Shown: positions 55,828-64,000 of the stretch, piece by piece
How the letters are laid out: each line of letters opens with the position of its first letter
Position numbering within the stretch: position 1 is the first letter of the stretch
Assembly: GCF_900155545.1 (NCBI RefSeq)
Contig: NZ_LT732526.1
Span: 3,583,402-3,647,401, forward strand
DNA: 64,000 bases
Direction: 5' to 3'
Origin: Clostridium sp. Marseille-P2415
Lineage (GTDB): Bacteria; Bacillota; Clostridia; Lachnospirales; Lachnospiraceae
Made by a program: the position numbers and the translations under genes
Notes under the pieces: model-generated
Told to the model about the DNA's origin: nothing
What the model saw: only the letters and a program-made list of their open reading frames with translations
Database searches by the model: none

Positions 55828-58392
55828 ATGGAACCAAATATCTTTGATAAAGTTCATGATGTGGACTTAAAAAAGACCATGGAGAAATCGTATATCGATT
55901 ATGCCATGAGCGTCATTGCTTCCAGAGCCCTGCCTGATGTAAGAGACGGTTTAAAGCCGGTTCAGCGAAGAGTTCTGTTTTCCATGATCGAGCTCAACAA
56001 CGGTCCGGATAAGCCACACCGTAAATGTGCCCGTATCGTCGGTGATACCATGGGTAAATACCATCCTCATGGCGACAGCTCCATCTATGGAGCCCTGGTG
56101 AATATGGCACAGGAGTGGTCTACCAGGTATCCGCTGGTGGATGGCCACGGAAACTTCGGTTCTGTTGATGGAGACGGTGCGGCGGCCATGCGTTATACGG
56201 AAGCCCGCTTAAGCAGGATATCCATGGAAATGCTTGCCGATATCAATAAGGATACCGTTGATTTCAGCCCGAACTTTGATGAGACAGAAAAAGAACCTGA
56301 CGTTCTTCCATCCCGTTATCCCAATCTTCTGGTAAACGGTACGTCCGGCATTGCCGTTGGTATGGCTACCAATATTCCTCCCCACAACTTAAGGGAGGTC
56401 ATAGGTGCAGTTGTTAAGGTCATTGACAATCAGGTGGAAGAAAACCGGGAAACCACCATGGAAGAAGTACTGGATATCATCAAGGGACCGGACTTCCCAA
56501 CCGGAGCGACCATCCTGGGAAAGCGGGGAATTGAAGAAGCATACCGTACAGGAAGGGGTAAGATCCGCGTCAGAGCTGTCACCGATATTGAGACCATGCC
56601 CAACGGAAAGAGCCGGATCATTGTAACCGAGCTTCCGTATATGGTCAATAAGGCGCGTCTGATTGAAAAGATTGCAGAGCTGGTTAAAGATAAAAAGGTG
56701 GACGGCATCACCGATCTAAGGGATGAATCCGACCGTTCCGGTATGAGAATCTGCATTGAGCTCCGCCGGGATGTCAATGCAAATGTACTATTAAATCAGT
56801 TGATCAAACATACCCAGCTGCAGGACACCTTTGGTGTGATCATGATTGCTCTGGTTAAGAATGATTTCGGTATTCTGGAGCCGAAGACCTTAAACATTCT
56901 CCAGATGTTAAACTATTATCTGGACCACCAGAAGGAAGTCGTAACCAGAAGGACCCGTTACGATTTAAATAAGGCGGAAGAGAGAGCCCACATCTTGGAA
57001 GGCCTGCTCATTGCCTTAGATAATATTGACGAAGTGATCCGGATCATCCGCGGTTCCGACAATGTTCAGACAGCCAAGGCAGAACTCATGAGCCGTTTCG
57101 GTTTAAGCGATGCCCAGTCCCAGGCCATCGTGGATATGCGTCTTAGAGCTCTTACCGGTCTGGAACGGGAGAAGCTTGAAAACGAATACAAAGAACTGGA
57201 AGCCAGAATCGCAGAACTCAAAGCAATCCTTGCAGATGAGAAAAAGCTTTTGGGAGTCATTAAGGAGGAAATCTCCATTATCGCCGCAAAATACGGGGAT
57301 GACAGAAGAACCTCCATTGGATTTGATGAATTTGATATGTCCATGGAAGACTTGATCCCGGATGAGGATACCATCGTGGCCATGACAAAGCTGGGATATA
57401 TTAAGAGAATGTCCATTGATAATTTCAAGAACCAGAACCGTGGCGGAAAAGGAATCAAGGGAATGCAGACCATTGATCAGGACTATATTGAAGACCTGAT
57501 GATGACCACTACCCATCATTATCTGATGTTCTTTACCAATACAGGCCGTGTTTACCGTTTAAAAACCTATATGATCCCGGAAGGAAGCCGGACCGCCAGA
57601 GGAACCGCCATTGTAAATCTTTTACAGATGCTTCCCGGCGAGAGCATTACGGCTATCATTCCGATGAAGGAATACGACGATGATAAGTTCTTATTCATGG
57701 CAACCAGAAACGGTATGGTAAAGAAGACACCGATGATGGAATATGCCAATGTCCGTAAGAATGGTCTTCAGGCCATTGTTCTCCGGGAAAATGATGAACT
57801 GATCGAGGTAAAGGCAACCGATGATACAAAGGATATCTTCCTGATCACAAGGAAGGGGCAGTGTATCCGGTTCCATGAAAAGGATGTCCGTGTGACAGGC
57901 CGTGTATCCATAGGTGTAATCGGTATGAAGCTAAACGAAGACGACCAGGTTGTAGGAATGCAGATGGATACCCAGGGACCAAAACTTCTGATCGTATCCG
58001 CTAACGGCATGGGCAAGCGTACCCCCATTGAAGAGTTCTCACCGCAAAAGAGAGGCGGTAAGGGCGTCCTGTGTTATAAGATCACAGAAAAGACAGGAGA
58101 TATCGTGGGAGCCAAGCTGGTTCAGGATGACCATGACCTCCTTCTTATTACAACCGAAGGCATTGTGATCCGCATTTCAGTCAATGATATTTCCGTCATC
58201 GGCAGAAATACTTCCGGTGTGAAGCTCATGAACATTGAACAGGATTCTGATATCAGTGTTGCCAGCATTGCCAAGGTCCGCGATGACGGAAGCAAATCCG
58301 AAGGGGAAGGCCTTGAAGATCTGGATATTGAGGATGAGGAGATTACCGGGGAGTTAAGTGAGAATGAAGAAGCCCCTGAAGAGGAAGAATAA
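55828..58392 (+). CDS. gyrA: DNA gyrase subunit A
   Basis: Breaks and rejoins DNA for gyrase. The 854 residues contain the catalytic tyrosine in AMRYTEARLSR, the six-bladed C-terminal DNA-wrapping domain with its GyrA box QNRGGKGIKGM, and a very acidic tail (about the last 30 residues). In the quinolone-contact helix (HPHGDSSIYGALV), Ser84 is present, but the position four residues on is Gly88 where Asp or Glu is usual. GGAGG precedes the ATG. A terminator-like hairpin follows. Confidence 0.98.
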   Translation: MEPNIFDKVHDVDLKKTMEKSYIDYAMSVIASRALPDVRDGLKPVQRRVLFSMIELNNGPDKPHRKCARIVGDTMGKYHPHGDSSIYGALVNMAQEWSTRYPLVDGHGNFGSVDGDGAAAMRYTEARLSRISMEMLADINKDTVDFSPNFDETEKEPDVLPSRYPNLLVNGTSGIAVGMATNIPPHNLREVIGAVVKVIDNQVEENRETTMEEVLDIIKGPDFPTGATILGKRGIEEAYRTGRGKIRVRAVTDIETMPNGKSRIIVTELPYMVNKARLIEKIAELVKDKKVDGITDLRDESDRSGMRICIELRRDVNANVLLNQLIKHTQLQDTFGVIMIALVKNDFGILEPKTLNILQMLNYYLDHQKEVVTRRTRYDLNKAEERAHILEGLLIALDNIDEVIRIIRGSDNVQTAKAELMSRFGLSDAQSQAIVDMRLRALTGLEREKLENEYKELEARIAELKAILADEKKLLGVIKEEISIIAAKYGDDRRTSIGFDEFDMSMEDLIPDEDTIVAMTKLGYIKRMSIDNFKNQNRGGKGIKGMQTIDQDYIEDLMMTTTHHYLMFFTNTGRVYRLKTYMIPEGSRTARGTAIVNLLQMLPGESITAIIPMKEYDDDKFLFMATRNGMVKKTPMMEYANVRKNGLQAIVLRENDELIEVKATDDTKDIFLITRKGQCIRFHEKDVRVTGRVSIGVIGMKLNEDDQVVGMQMDTQGPKLLIVSANGMGKRTPIEEFSPQKRGGKGVLCYKITEKTGDIVGAKLVQDDHDLLLITTEGIVIRISVNDISVIGRNTSGVKLMNIEQDSDISVASIAKVRDDGSKSEGEGLEDLDIEDEEITGELSENEEAPEEEE

Positions 58393-58462
58393 ATTTTAAC
58401 ACGAAAGATATAGAAATAAATTATCTTTTATATTATAATATTGAACATCAATAATTTGCAGT

Positions 58463-58512
58463 AAAAGACTTTGAATGCAGCAATATTAATTTTACTGTAG
58501 TCAAAGTCTTTT
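58463..58512 (+). terminator. Terminator of gyrBA
   Basis: Twelve-bp stem AAAAGACTTTGA / TCAAAGTCTTTT with a 26-nt loop, ending in TTTT. It lies 70 nt after the gyrA stop. Confidence 0.7.
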
Positions 58513-58529
58513 CATTATTGAAATTTAGC

Positions 58530-58577
58530 AGGCAGGTCCTGCATGGACGAGCACGTCCTAAAAAAAGGAGGAATACC
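58530..58577 (+). promoter_or_regulatory. Hairpin leader that may hide the ribosome site of the CNNM gene
   Basis: Adjacent hairpins GCAG-GTC-CTGC and GGACG-AGCA-CGTCC, with an alternative GTCC-TGCAT-GGAC overlapping both. TCCT-AAAAAA-AGGA can pair with the Shine-Dalgarno AAGGAGG. The layout resembles the 51-nt elements but the core sequence differs. Confidence 0.45.
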
Positions 58578-58580
58578 AGC

Positions 58581-59903
58581 TTGGACAGTGACCCAGGCGC
58601 GGCGCAGATAGCCGCACAGATTTTATTATTAATTTTTTTGACCTTAATGAATGCGTTTTTCGCAGGAGCGGAAATGGCCGTTGTATCGGTTAACAAAAAC
58701 AGGATTCGAATGCTGGCCGATGGCGGAAATAAAAAGGCAGCTCTTATTCAAAGGCTTTCAGAGGATTCTACAGGTTTTCTCTCAACCATCCAGGTAGCCA
58801 TAACCTTTGCCGGTTTCTTTTCCAGTGCATCGGCGGCAACAGGAATTTCACAAATTCTGGGAGATAAAATGGAATCTCTGGGAGTTCCTTACAGCCAGAG
58901 CATTTCCATGGTGGCAGTAACTATTATTTTGTCTTATTTTAACCTGGTTTTTGGAGAACTGGTACCCAAACGGATTGCATTACAAAAGGCGGAATGGTTC
59001 AGTTTATTTGCCGTGCATCCGATTTCCGTCATTTCAAAAATTATGGCACCGTTCATAAAGCTGCTTTCCATATCAACCAATGGAGTTCTGAAACTTTTTG
59101 GTATGAAGACGGATAATCTGGAGGAAGAAGTTTCTGAGGAAGAAATCCGTTCCATGCTCCAGACGGGGCGGGAGAGCGGTGTGTTTAATAAAATTGAAGA
59201 GGATATGATCACTTCTATTTTTCTATTTGATGATAAAAGAGCCAGAGAGATCATGACCCCCAGACAGGATATGGTGGCTGTGGATATCAAAAACCCGATG
59301 GAGCTGGTTCTTAATGAAATACTGGACAGCAGACATTCCAGAATCCCGGTCTATGAAGAAGAGATTGATAATATAATCGGTATTTTGTCCATGAAAGATT
59401 TTATAATAGAAATGAATAAGAATGATCAGGCGTATGTCGACATCCGTACGATCATGCAGAAGCCTTATTTTATACCGGAAAACAAAAAGACGGATGATTT
59501 ATTCCTGGATATGCAGAAGCATAAGAAAAAGATGGCCATCCTGGTGGATGAATACGGAGGGGTTTCCGGCCTTGTTACCCTGGAGGATTTAATAGAGGAA
59601 ATCGTTGGGGACATTCAGGATGAATACGATGAGGAGGAACCTCAGCTGATAGAAATGGAGCCTTACGTGTACAAAGCCGCAGGAAGTATCTCCCTGTATG
59701 ATCTGGATGAGGTTCTTAATGAAGAGATAGAAAGTTCCTGTGACACCTTGTCCGGTTATTTAATAGAGATCCTGGGCTTCATCCCTAAGGACTCCCAGAT
59801 GCCTCTGGAACTTGAAGATGAAAAAAATTATTATTCTATTTTAGAAATGGAAGATAAAGTAATAAAAAATGTAATTGTACGAATTAAAGATAAAACAGTC
59901 TAA
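58581..59903 (+). CDS. CNNM / HlyC-CorC-type membrane protein with CBS domains
   Basis: A 440-residue protein of the former hemolysin/UPF0053 family, now tied to Mg2+ or other divalent-ion transport. Domains in order: DUF21 membrane part (about 1-180, four segments; FFAGAEMAVVSVNK, GELVPKRIALQKAE), a CBS pair (about 200-340; REIMTPRQDMVAVD, LVDEYGGVSGLVTLEDLIEEIVGDI), and the C-terminal CorC_HlyC domain (about 355-440). The start is TTG 58581, eight nt after AGGAGG; the frame runs further up but through a structured leader. It is a single gene. Confidence 0.93.
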   Translation: MDSDPGAAQIAAQILLLIFLTLMNAFFAGAEMAVVSVNKNRIRMLADGGNKKAALIQRLSEDSTGFLSTIQVAITFAGFFSSASAATGISQILGDKMESLGVPYSQSISMVAVTIILSYFNLVFGELVPKRIALQKAEWFSLFAVHPISVISKIMAPFIKLLSISTNGVLKLFGMKTDNLEEEVSEEEIRSMLQTGRESGVFNKIEEDMITSIFLFDDKRAREIMTPRQDMVAVDIKNPMELVLNEILDSRHSRIPVYEEEIDNIIGILSMKDFIIEMNKNDQAYVDIRTIMQKPYFIPENKKTDDLFLDMQKHKKKMAILVDEYGGVSGLVTLEDLIEEIVGDIQDEYDEEEPQLIEMEPYVYKAAGSISLYDLDEVLNEEIESSCDTLSGYLIEILGFIPKDSQMPLELEDEKNYYSILEMEDKVIKNVIVRIKDKTV

Positions 59904-59926
59904 AACCAGATATGCTCTTGGAAAAG

Positions 59927-59962
59927 AAGTCCGGCTCCTTTTAAGGGGGCTGGACTTTCTTT
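59927..59962 (+). terminator. Terminator of the CNNM gene
   Basis: Hairpin AAGTCCGGCTCC / GGGGCTGGACTT with one G-T pair and an A-rich to T-rich flank (TTCTTTT after it). Confidence 0.8.
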
Positions 59963-59977
59963 TGGGCTCCTATGCTC

Positions 59978-60006
59978 TTGACAAGGAACGAACAAATTGG
60001 TAAGAT
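59978..60006 (+). promoter_or_regulatory. Promoter of the Rrf2 gene
   Basis: TTGACA (59978-59983), 17 nt, TAAGAT (60001-60006). Confidence 0.7.
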
Positions 60007-60074
60007 ACAAACTGAAACCGTATTGATTACAGATAAACGCAGTCATTTGGTATTGATAAGAATGGGGGATTAGT

Positions 60075-60500
60075 ATGACAAGTGAGTTTGCAGTGGCTGT
60101 CCATGGACTGGTTTATTTAAACCAAAAGAAAGCCACGACTTCCAGTGAAGAGCTGGCTTCCAATGTATGCACGAATCCTGCCCGGGTAAGAAAAGTGATG
60201 GCAAAGTTAAAAAAAGCCGGGATCATTGCAACGAAAGAAGGCTTAGAAGGCGGTTACCATCTTGTTAAAGATCCGGCCAAAGTGAATTTGAAACAGATTT
60301 GCGATGCTCTTGAAGTCACTTTTGTATCTTCATCCTGGAAATCCGGGGATGAGAACATGCCCTGTATGATAGCATCCGGCATGTCAGGGGTGATGGATGA
60401 ACTCTACGGGGAACTGAATGAGCTTTGCAGAAACAGGATGGAAGAAATAACCATAAAAGATATTCAGGAAAAATTGATCCGGAATCGTTTTAATTCATAA
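60075..60500 (+). CDS. Rrf2-family transcriptional regulator
   Basis: A 141-residue winged-helix protein: SEFAVAVHGLVYLNQK, the HTH TSSEELASNVCTNPARVRKVMAKLKKAGII, and the wing GLEGGYHLVKDP. Only isolated cysteines follow (MPCMIAS, ELCRN), without the three-cysteine cluster of iron-sulfur IscR/NsrR, so it looks like the YwnA/CymR-like branch. AATGGGGGATTAGT precedes the ATG. It lies ahead of the fumarase operon, which has its own promoter; regulation of that operon is possible but not shown. Confidence 0.92.
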   Translation: MTSEFAVAVHGLVYLNQKKATTSSEELASNVCTNPARVRKVMAKLKKAGIIATKEGLEGGYHLVKDPAKVNLKQICDALEVTFVSSSWKSGDENMPCMIASGMSGVMDELYGELNELCRNRMEEITIKDIQEKLIRNRFNS

Positions 60501-60503
60501 AGC

Positions 60504-60540
60504 ATGACAGGGGATGGTCTTACACATCATTCCCTGTCAT
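60504..60540 (+). terminator. Terminator of the Rrf2 gene
   Basis: Stem ATGACAGGG...TCCCTGTCAT with inner ATG/CAT pairs, followed by ATTCTGTATTT. Confidence 0.7.
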
Positions 60541-60555
60541 ATTCTGTATTTGGAC

Positions 60556-60584
60556 TTGATTTCATCAAATGAATAATTTATGAT
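60556..60584 (+). promoter_or_regulatory. Promoter of the fumarase operon
   Basis: TTGATT (60556-60561), 17 nt, TATGAT (60579-60584), 41 nt upstream of the start codon. Confidence 0.6.
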
Positions 60585-60625
60585 TAGATAAAGATATGAT
60601 TAAGTTGTCTTGCCTGGAGGGAAAT

Positions 60626-61468
60626 ATGATAAGAACCGTTAAAAGCGAAGAAATCACAAAAAATATCAAAGAAATGTGCATAGAAGCAAACCATGTACTG
60701 TCAAAGGATATGGAAAAGGTGTTTCTGGAAGCAGTGGAGAAAGAAAGATCGGATTTAGGCAGACAGATACTCTGCCAGTTAAAAGAAAATTTGGAGATTG
60801 CCGGTGAGGATATGATACCGATCTGTCAGGATACGGGAATGGCGGTCATCTTTATCAAGATAGGGCAGGATGTACATATAGAAGGCGGCAATCTTACAGA
60901 TGCCGTCAATCAGGGTGTTAAGGAAGGTTACGTGGAAGGGTATTTAAGAAAATCTGTGGTAGAGCCGGTGGAGCGGGTAAATACAAAGGATAATACTCCG
61001 GCCGTGATCCATTATGAAATCGTGGATGGAGATAAGGTTGATATTACCGTTGCTCCGAAGGGATTTGGAAGTGAAAATATGAGCCGCGTATTCATGTTAA
61101 AGCCTGCAGACGGAATCGAAGGCATTAAAGAGGCCATCCTGACTGCTGTGAAAGATGCTGGCCCCAATGCATGTCCGCCCATGGTCGTAGGGGTAGGGAT
61201 CGGCGGAACCTTTGAAAAATGTGCCCAGATGGCAAAATATGCCCTGACCAGAGATATGAATGAATATCCCACCATTCCGTATGTACGTGAACTGGAAGCG
61301 GAGATGCTTGAAAAAATCAACAAGCTTGGAATCGGGCCGGGTGGCCTGGGAGGAAGTGTTACCGCTCTCGCTGTGAACATTGAAACCTATCCGACCCATA
61401 TAGCCGGACTACCTGTAGCAGTCAACATCTGCTGTCATGTAAACAGACATGCTCATCGAATCATATAA
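60626..61468 (+). CDS. Fumarate hydratase class I, alpha subunit
   Basis: Iron-sulfur subunit of the two-part fumarase that interconverts fumarate and malate. The 280 residues carry the three cysteine motifs for the [4Fe-4S] cluster: PICQDTGMAV, GPNACPPMVVGVGIGG and NICCHVNRHAHR. GIGPGGLGGSVTAL is a further family signature. GGAGGGAAAT precedes ATG 60626, so the ten codons upstream are not used. The beta subunit gene starts 27 nt later. Members of this family can also act on L-tartrate or mesaconate, but fumarase is most likely here. Confidence 0.93.
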   Translation: MIRTVKSEEITKNIKEMCIEANHVLSKDMEKVFLEAVEKERSDLGRQILCQLKENLEIAGEDMIPICQDTGMAVIFIKIGQDVHIEGGNLTDAVNQGVKEGYVEGYLRKSVVEPVERVNTKDNTPAVIHYEIVDGDKVDITVAPKGFGSENMSRVFMLKPADGIEGIKEAILTAVKDAGPNACPPMVVGVGIGGTFEKCAQMAKYALTRDMNEYPTIPYVRELEAEMLEKINKLGIGPGGLGGSVTALAVNIETYPTHIAGLPVAVNICCHVNRHAHRII

Positions 61469-61495
61469 TCATTACAGTAAGAAATGGAGGAAATC

Positions 61496-62053
61496 ATGGA
61501 TCATCATATAAAAGCACCAATCAGTAAGGAAGATACAAAAAGTCTGAATGCAGGAGATTTTGTTTATCTGACGGGAATCATTTATACAGCCCGGGATGCC
61601 GCACATAAACGGATGAAAGAAACTTTGGACCGGAACGAATCCCTGCCTTTTAACATAAAAGGAAATATGATTTATTATATGGGACCATCTCCTGCAAGAG
61701 AAGGACGCCCCATTGGTTCTGCAGGACCAACCACTGCAAGCCGCATGGATAAATACACGCCTCAGCTTCTGGACATGGGAATGGCCGGAATGATCGGAAA
61801 GGGAAAAAGAAGTAAGGAAGTGATCGAAGCAATAGTGAGAAACAAAGCTGTTTATTTTGCTGCGGTAGGAGGGGCCGGTGCGCTTCTTTCCAAGTGTATC
61901 CTCAGTTCTGAAGTAATTGCTTATGACGATTTGGGAACCGAGGCCATAAGGCGTCTGGAAGTAAAAGACTTTCCTGTTATTGTTGTCATAGACAGTGAGG
62001 GAAACAATCTATATGAAACAGCCATTGAAAAATACAGAGAGGACCAAAAGTAA
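61496..62053 (+). CDS. Fumarate hydratase class I, beta subunit
   Basis: A 185-residue partner of the alpha subunit, forming the swivel domain. It shows GDFVYLTGIIYTARDAAHKRM, the substrate-site YYMGPSPAREGRPIGSAGPTTASRMD, GMIGKGKRS, and FAAVGGAGALLSKCI. GGAGGAAATC precedes ATG 61496, so the four codons upstream are ignored. The following acyltransferase gene begins two nt after its stop and is probably co-transcribed. Confidence 0.93.
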   Translation: MDHHIKAPISKEDTKSLNAGDFVYLTGIIYTARDAAHKRMKETLDRNESLPFNIKGNMIYYMGPSPAREGRPIGSAGPTTASRMDKYTPQLLDMGMAGMIGKGKRSKEVIEAIVRNKAVYFAAVGGAGALLSKCILSSEVIAYDDLGTEAIRRLEVKDFPVIVVIDSEGNNLYETAIEKYREDQK

Positions 62054-62055
62054 AC

Positions 62056-62769
62056 ATGAACCGTATTCTATATATGGTAGTCAGGAATCTTTTTCGGGCT
62101 CCTGTGTGGCTATACCGCATCTGGAAGCTGGGACTTCCGGGAGATACCCATACATATGAGCAGCGTTATGATTACATCCGGCATGTGGTGAAATCAGTAA
62201 ACAAAACAGGACGGGTTGATGTAGAAGTTTATGGAATTGAGAATCTTCCGTCTGAAAATGGCTTTATCCTTTTTCCGAACCATCAGGGATTATTTGACGT
62301 ACTGGCGCTTATGGATGTCTGTCCGAAGCCTTTGGGTGTGGTAGTAAAAAAAGAAGCTTCCAAACTCATCTTGGTAAAACAGGTGATCAAAGCACTGAAT
62401 GGTTTTTCCATAGACCGGCAGGATATCAGAGCTTCAATGGATATCATCATCAAAATGACGGAAAATGTTAAGAACGGAAAGAACTACGTGATCTTCCCAG
62501 AGGGGACCCGTAGCCGGGAAGGCAATAAACTGCTGGCATTTAAGGGAGGAACGTTTAAAAGTGCGGTAAACGCAAAATGTCCTATTGTGCCGGTAGCACT
62601 GATTGACTGTTTCAAACCCTTTGATGAGAACTCTTCCCGAAAGCTGAAAGTACAGGTTTGTTTCTTAAAACCGCTTTATGCCGGGGATTATGAGAAGTTA
62701 AAAACCATTCAAATAGCAGAAATGGTTCATGACAGAATACAGGAGGAAATAAATCAAAAAATGGGTTGA
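62056..62769 (+). CDS. Lysophospholipid acyltransferase, PlsC-like
   Basis: A 237-residue acyltransferase that most likely makes phosphatidic acid from 1-acyl-glycerol-3-phosphate at the membrane. Motif I is NHQGLFD (NHX4D), motif III FPEGTRSREG, and motif IV PIVPVALID. An amphipathic N-terminal region (about 1-30) rather than a clear membrane helix is visible. Its coupling to fumarase genes is odd and may be only positional. The -35 box of the next promoter lies over its stop codon. Confidence 0.92.
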   Translation: MNRILYMVVRNLFRAPVWLYRIWKLGLPGDTHTYEQRYDYIRHVVKSVNKTGRVDVEVYGIENLPSENGFILFPNHQGLFDVLALMDVCPKPLGVVVKKEASKLILVKQVIKALNGFSIDRQDIRASMDIIIKMTENVKNGKNYVIFPEGTRSREGNKLLAFKGGTFKSAVNAKCPIVPVALIDCFKPFDENSSRKLKVQVCFLKPLYAGDYEKLKTIQIAEMVHDRIQEEINQKMG

Positions 62770-62794
62770 CAAGTCGAAACTTATCTTGTATAAT
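62766..62794 (+). promoter_or_regulatory. Promoter of tRNA-Ser
   Basis: Perfect consensus TTGACA (62766-62771), 17 nt, TATAAT (62789-62794). The -35 box overlaps the stop codon of the acyltransferase gene. Confidence 0.85.
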
Positions 62795-62855
62795 TGTCAA
62801 TGCGTCTGGAGAAGATATTATTTGATAGGCGGATCATATGGAGATTATGAACTAC

Positions 62856-62943
62856 GGAGAAATACTCAAGAGGCCGAAGAGGCGCCCCTGCTAAGGGTGT
62901 AGGTCGGGCAACCGGCGCGAGGGTTCAAATCCCTCTTTCTCCG
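62856..62943 (+). tRNA. tRNA-Ser (GCT anticodon)
   Basis: Acceptor stem GGAGAAA/TTTCTCC with discriminator G, anticodon GCT in loop CTGCTAA, the long variable arm typical of class II serine tRNAs (TAGGTCGGGCAACCGGC region), and T arm GAGGG-TTCAAAT-CCCTC. No CCA is encoded. Confidence 0.95.
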
Positions 62944-63316
62944 CTCGTTTCCAAATGATTATTTTTTTGCTTTTGGCAGTGAAAAAAATGGTTGACATAG
63001 TCAGAAAGATATGTTATCATGTACCAGCTGTCAAAAAAACAGCAAAAAAGAAAATGAAAAAAGTGTTGACAAGACAGAAACGCTGTGATAGAATAAACGA
63101 GTTGCTGTTAAGAAAGAAAACAACACAAAGCACTTTGAAAACAGAAGATTGAACAGTATGTAAAACCCTGAAAATTCTAATAAAATAAGCCATGTTTGAT
63201 GGCTTTGAATGAGAAAATTCAGAACGAATACAAGCAATTGTATACGAACCAAACAACAAGTAAAACGGGAAATAAATTAGCTAGTTAGTTGATTTTGACC
63301 CCGGATTGAACAACAT
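62944..63316 (+). promoter_or_regulatory. rRNA operon leader with tandem promoters P1 and P2
   Basis: P1: TTGACA (62992-62997), 17 nt, TATCAT (63015-63020). P2: TTGACA (63066-63071), 17 nt, TAGAAT (63089-63094). The leader includes GCACTTTGAAAACAGAAG, a segment typical of Firmicute pre-rRNA leaders. No gene lies within. Confidence 0.85.

Positions 63317-64000
<684 letters not shown>

Overview
The window covers the replication-origin region of a low-GC, spore-former-type Firmicute. The partial 16S rRNA at the right edge, the oriC gene order, and proteins such as DUF3881, DUF4446 and type II pantothenate kinase point to the Lachnospiraceae (Lacrimispora / Clostridium cluster XIVa). This placement is inferred from sequence character; no database search was run.

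The origin lies at about 49.2-51.2 kb, with DnaA-box clusters on both sides of dnaA. To its right, on the + strand, are dnaA, dnaN, yaaA, recF, gyrB and gyrA. These are followed by a CNNM/HlyC-CorC-type membrane protein, an Rrf2 regulator, a two-subunit class I fumarase, a PlsC-type acyltransferase, tRNA-Ser and the start of an rRNA operon with tandem promoters. To the left, mostly on the - strand, are rpmH, rnpA, yidD, yidC, jag, mnmE, mnmG, rsmG, then parA, parB and DUF4446, with three perfect parS sites. An accessory block (PspC protein, secreted DUF5626-like protein, XRE regulator, DUF2628 protein, ECF S component) sits between rpmH and dnaA, which are neighbours in many relatives.

The left 35 kb is accessory and metabolic. 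It holds the end of an ABC exporter with a shortened DtxR-like regulator, tRNA-Arg, gdhA, and a 15.4-kb gene for a LPKTG-anchored surface protein of about 5,120 residues built of Cna-B/SpaA-type domains. Further right are bioY behind a BirA-like operator, a DASS transporter and metallo-hydrolase pair facing a broken LysR gene, nudC, a PTS / apiosidase-like glycosidase / LacI sugar locus, adhE behind a Rex-like operator, and coaW.

The most unusual signal is a 51-nt repeat that carries its own Shine-Dalgarno-like segment and can fold into mutually exclusive hairpins. It occurs directly upstream of yaaA, recF and mnmG, and one copy runs into the 3' end of yaaA. Other points of interest are a gene whose reading frame runs through its own terminator without a stop codon, a duplicated four-domain block in the giant adhesin, and an alpha/beta-hydrolase relative with a degenerate active site lying among the parS sites.
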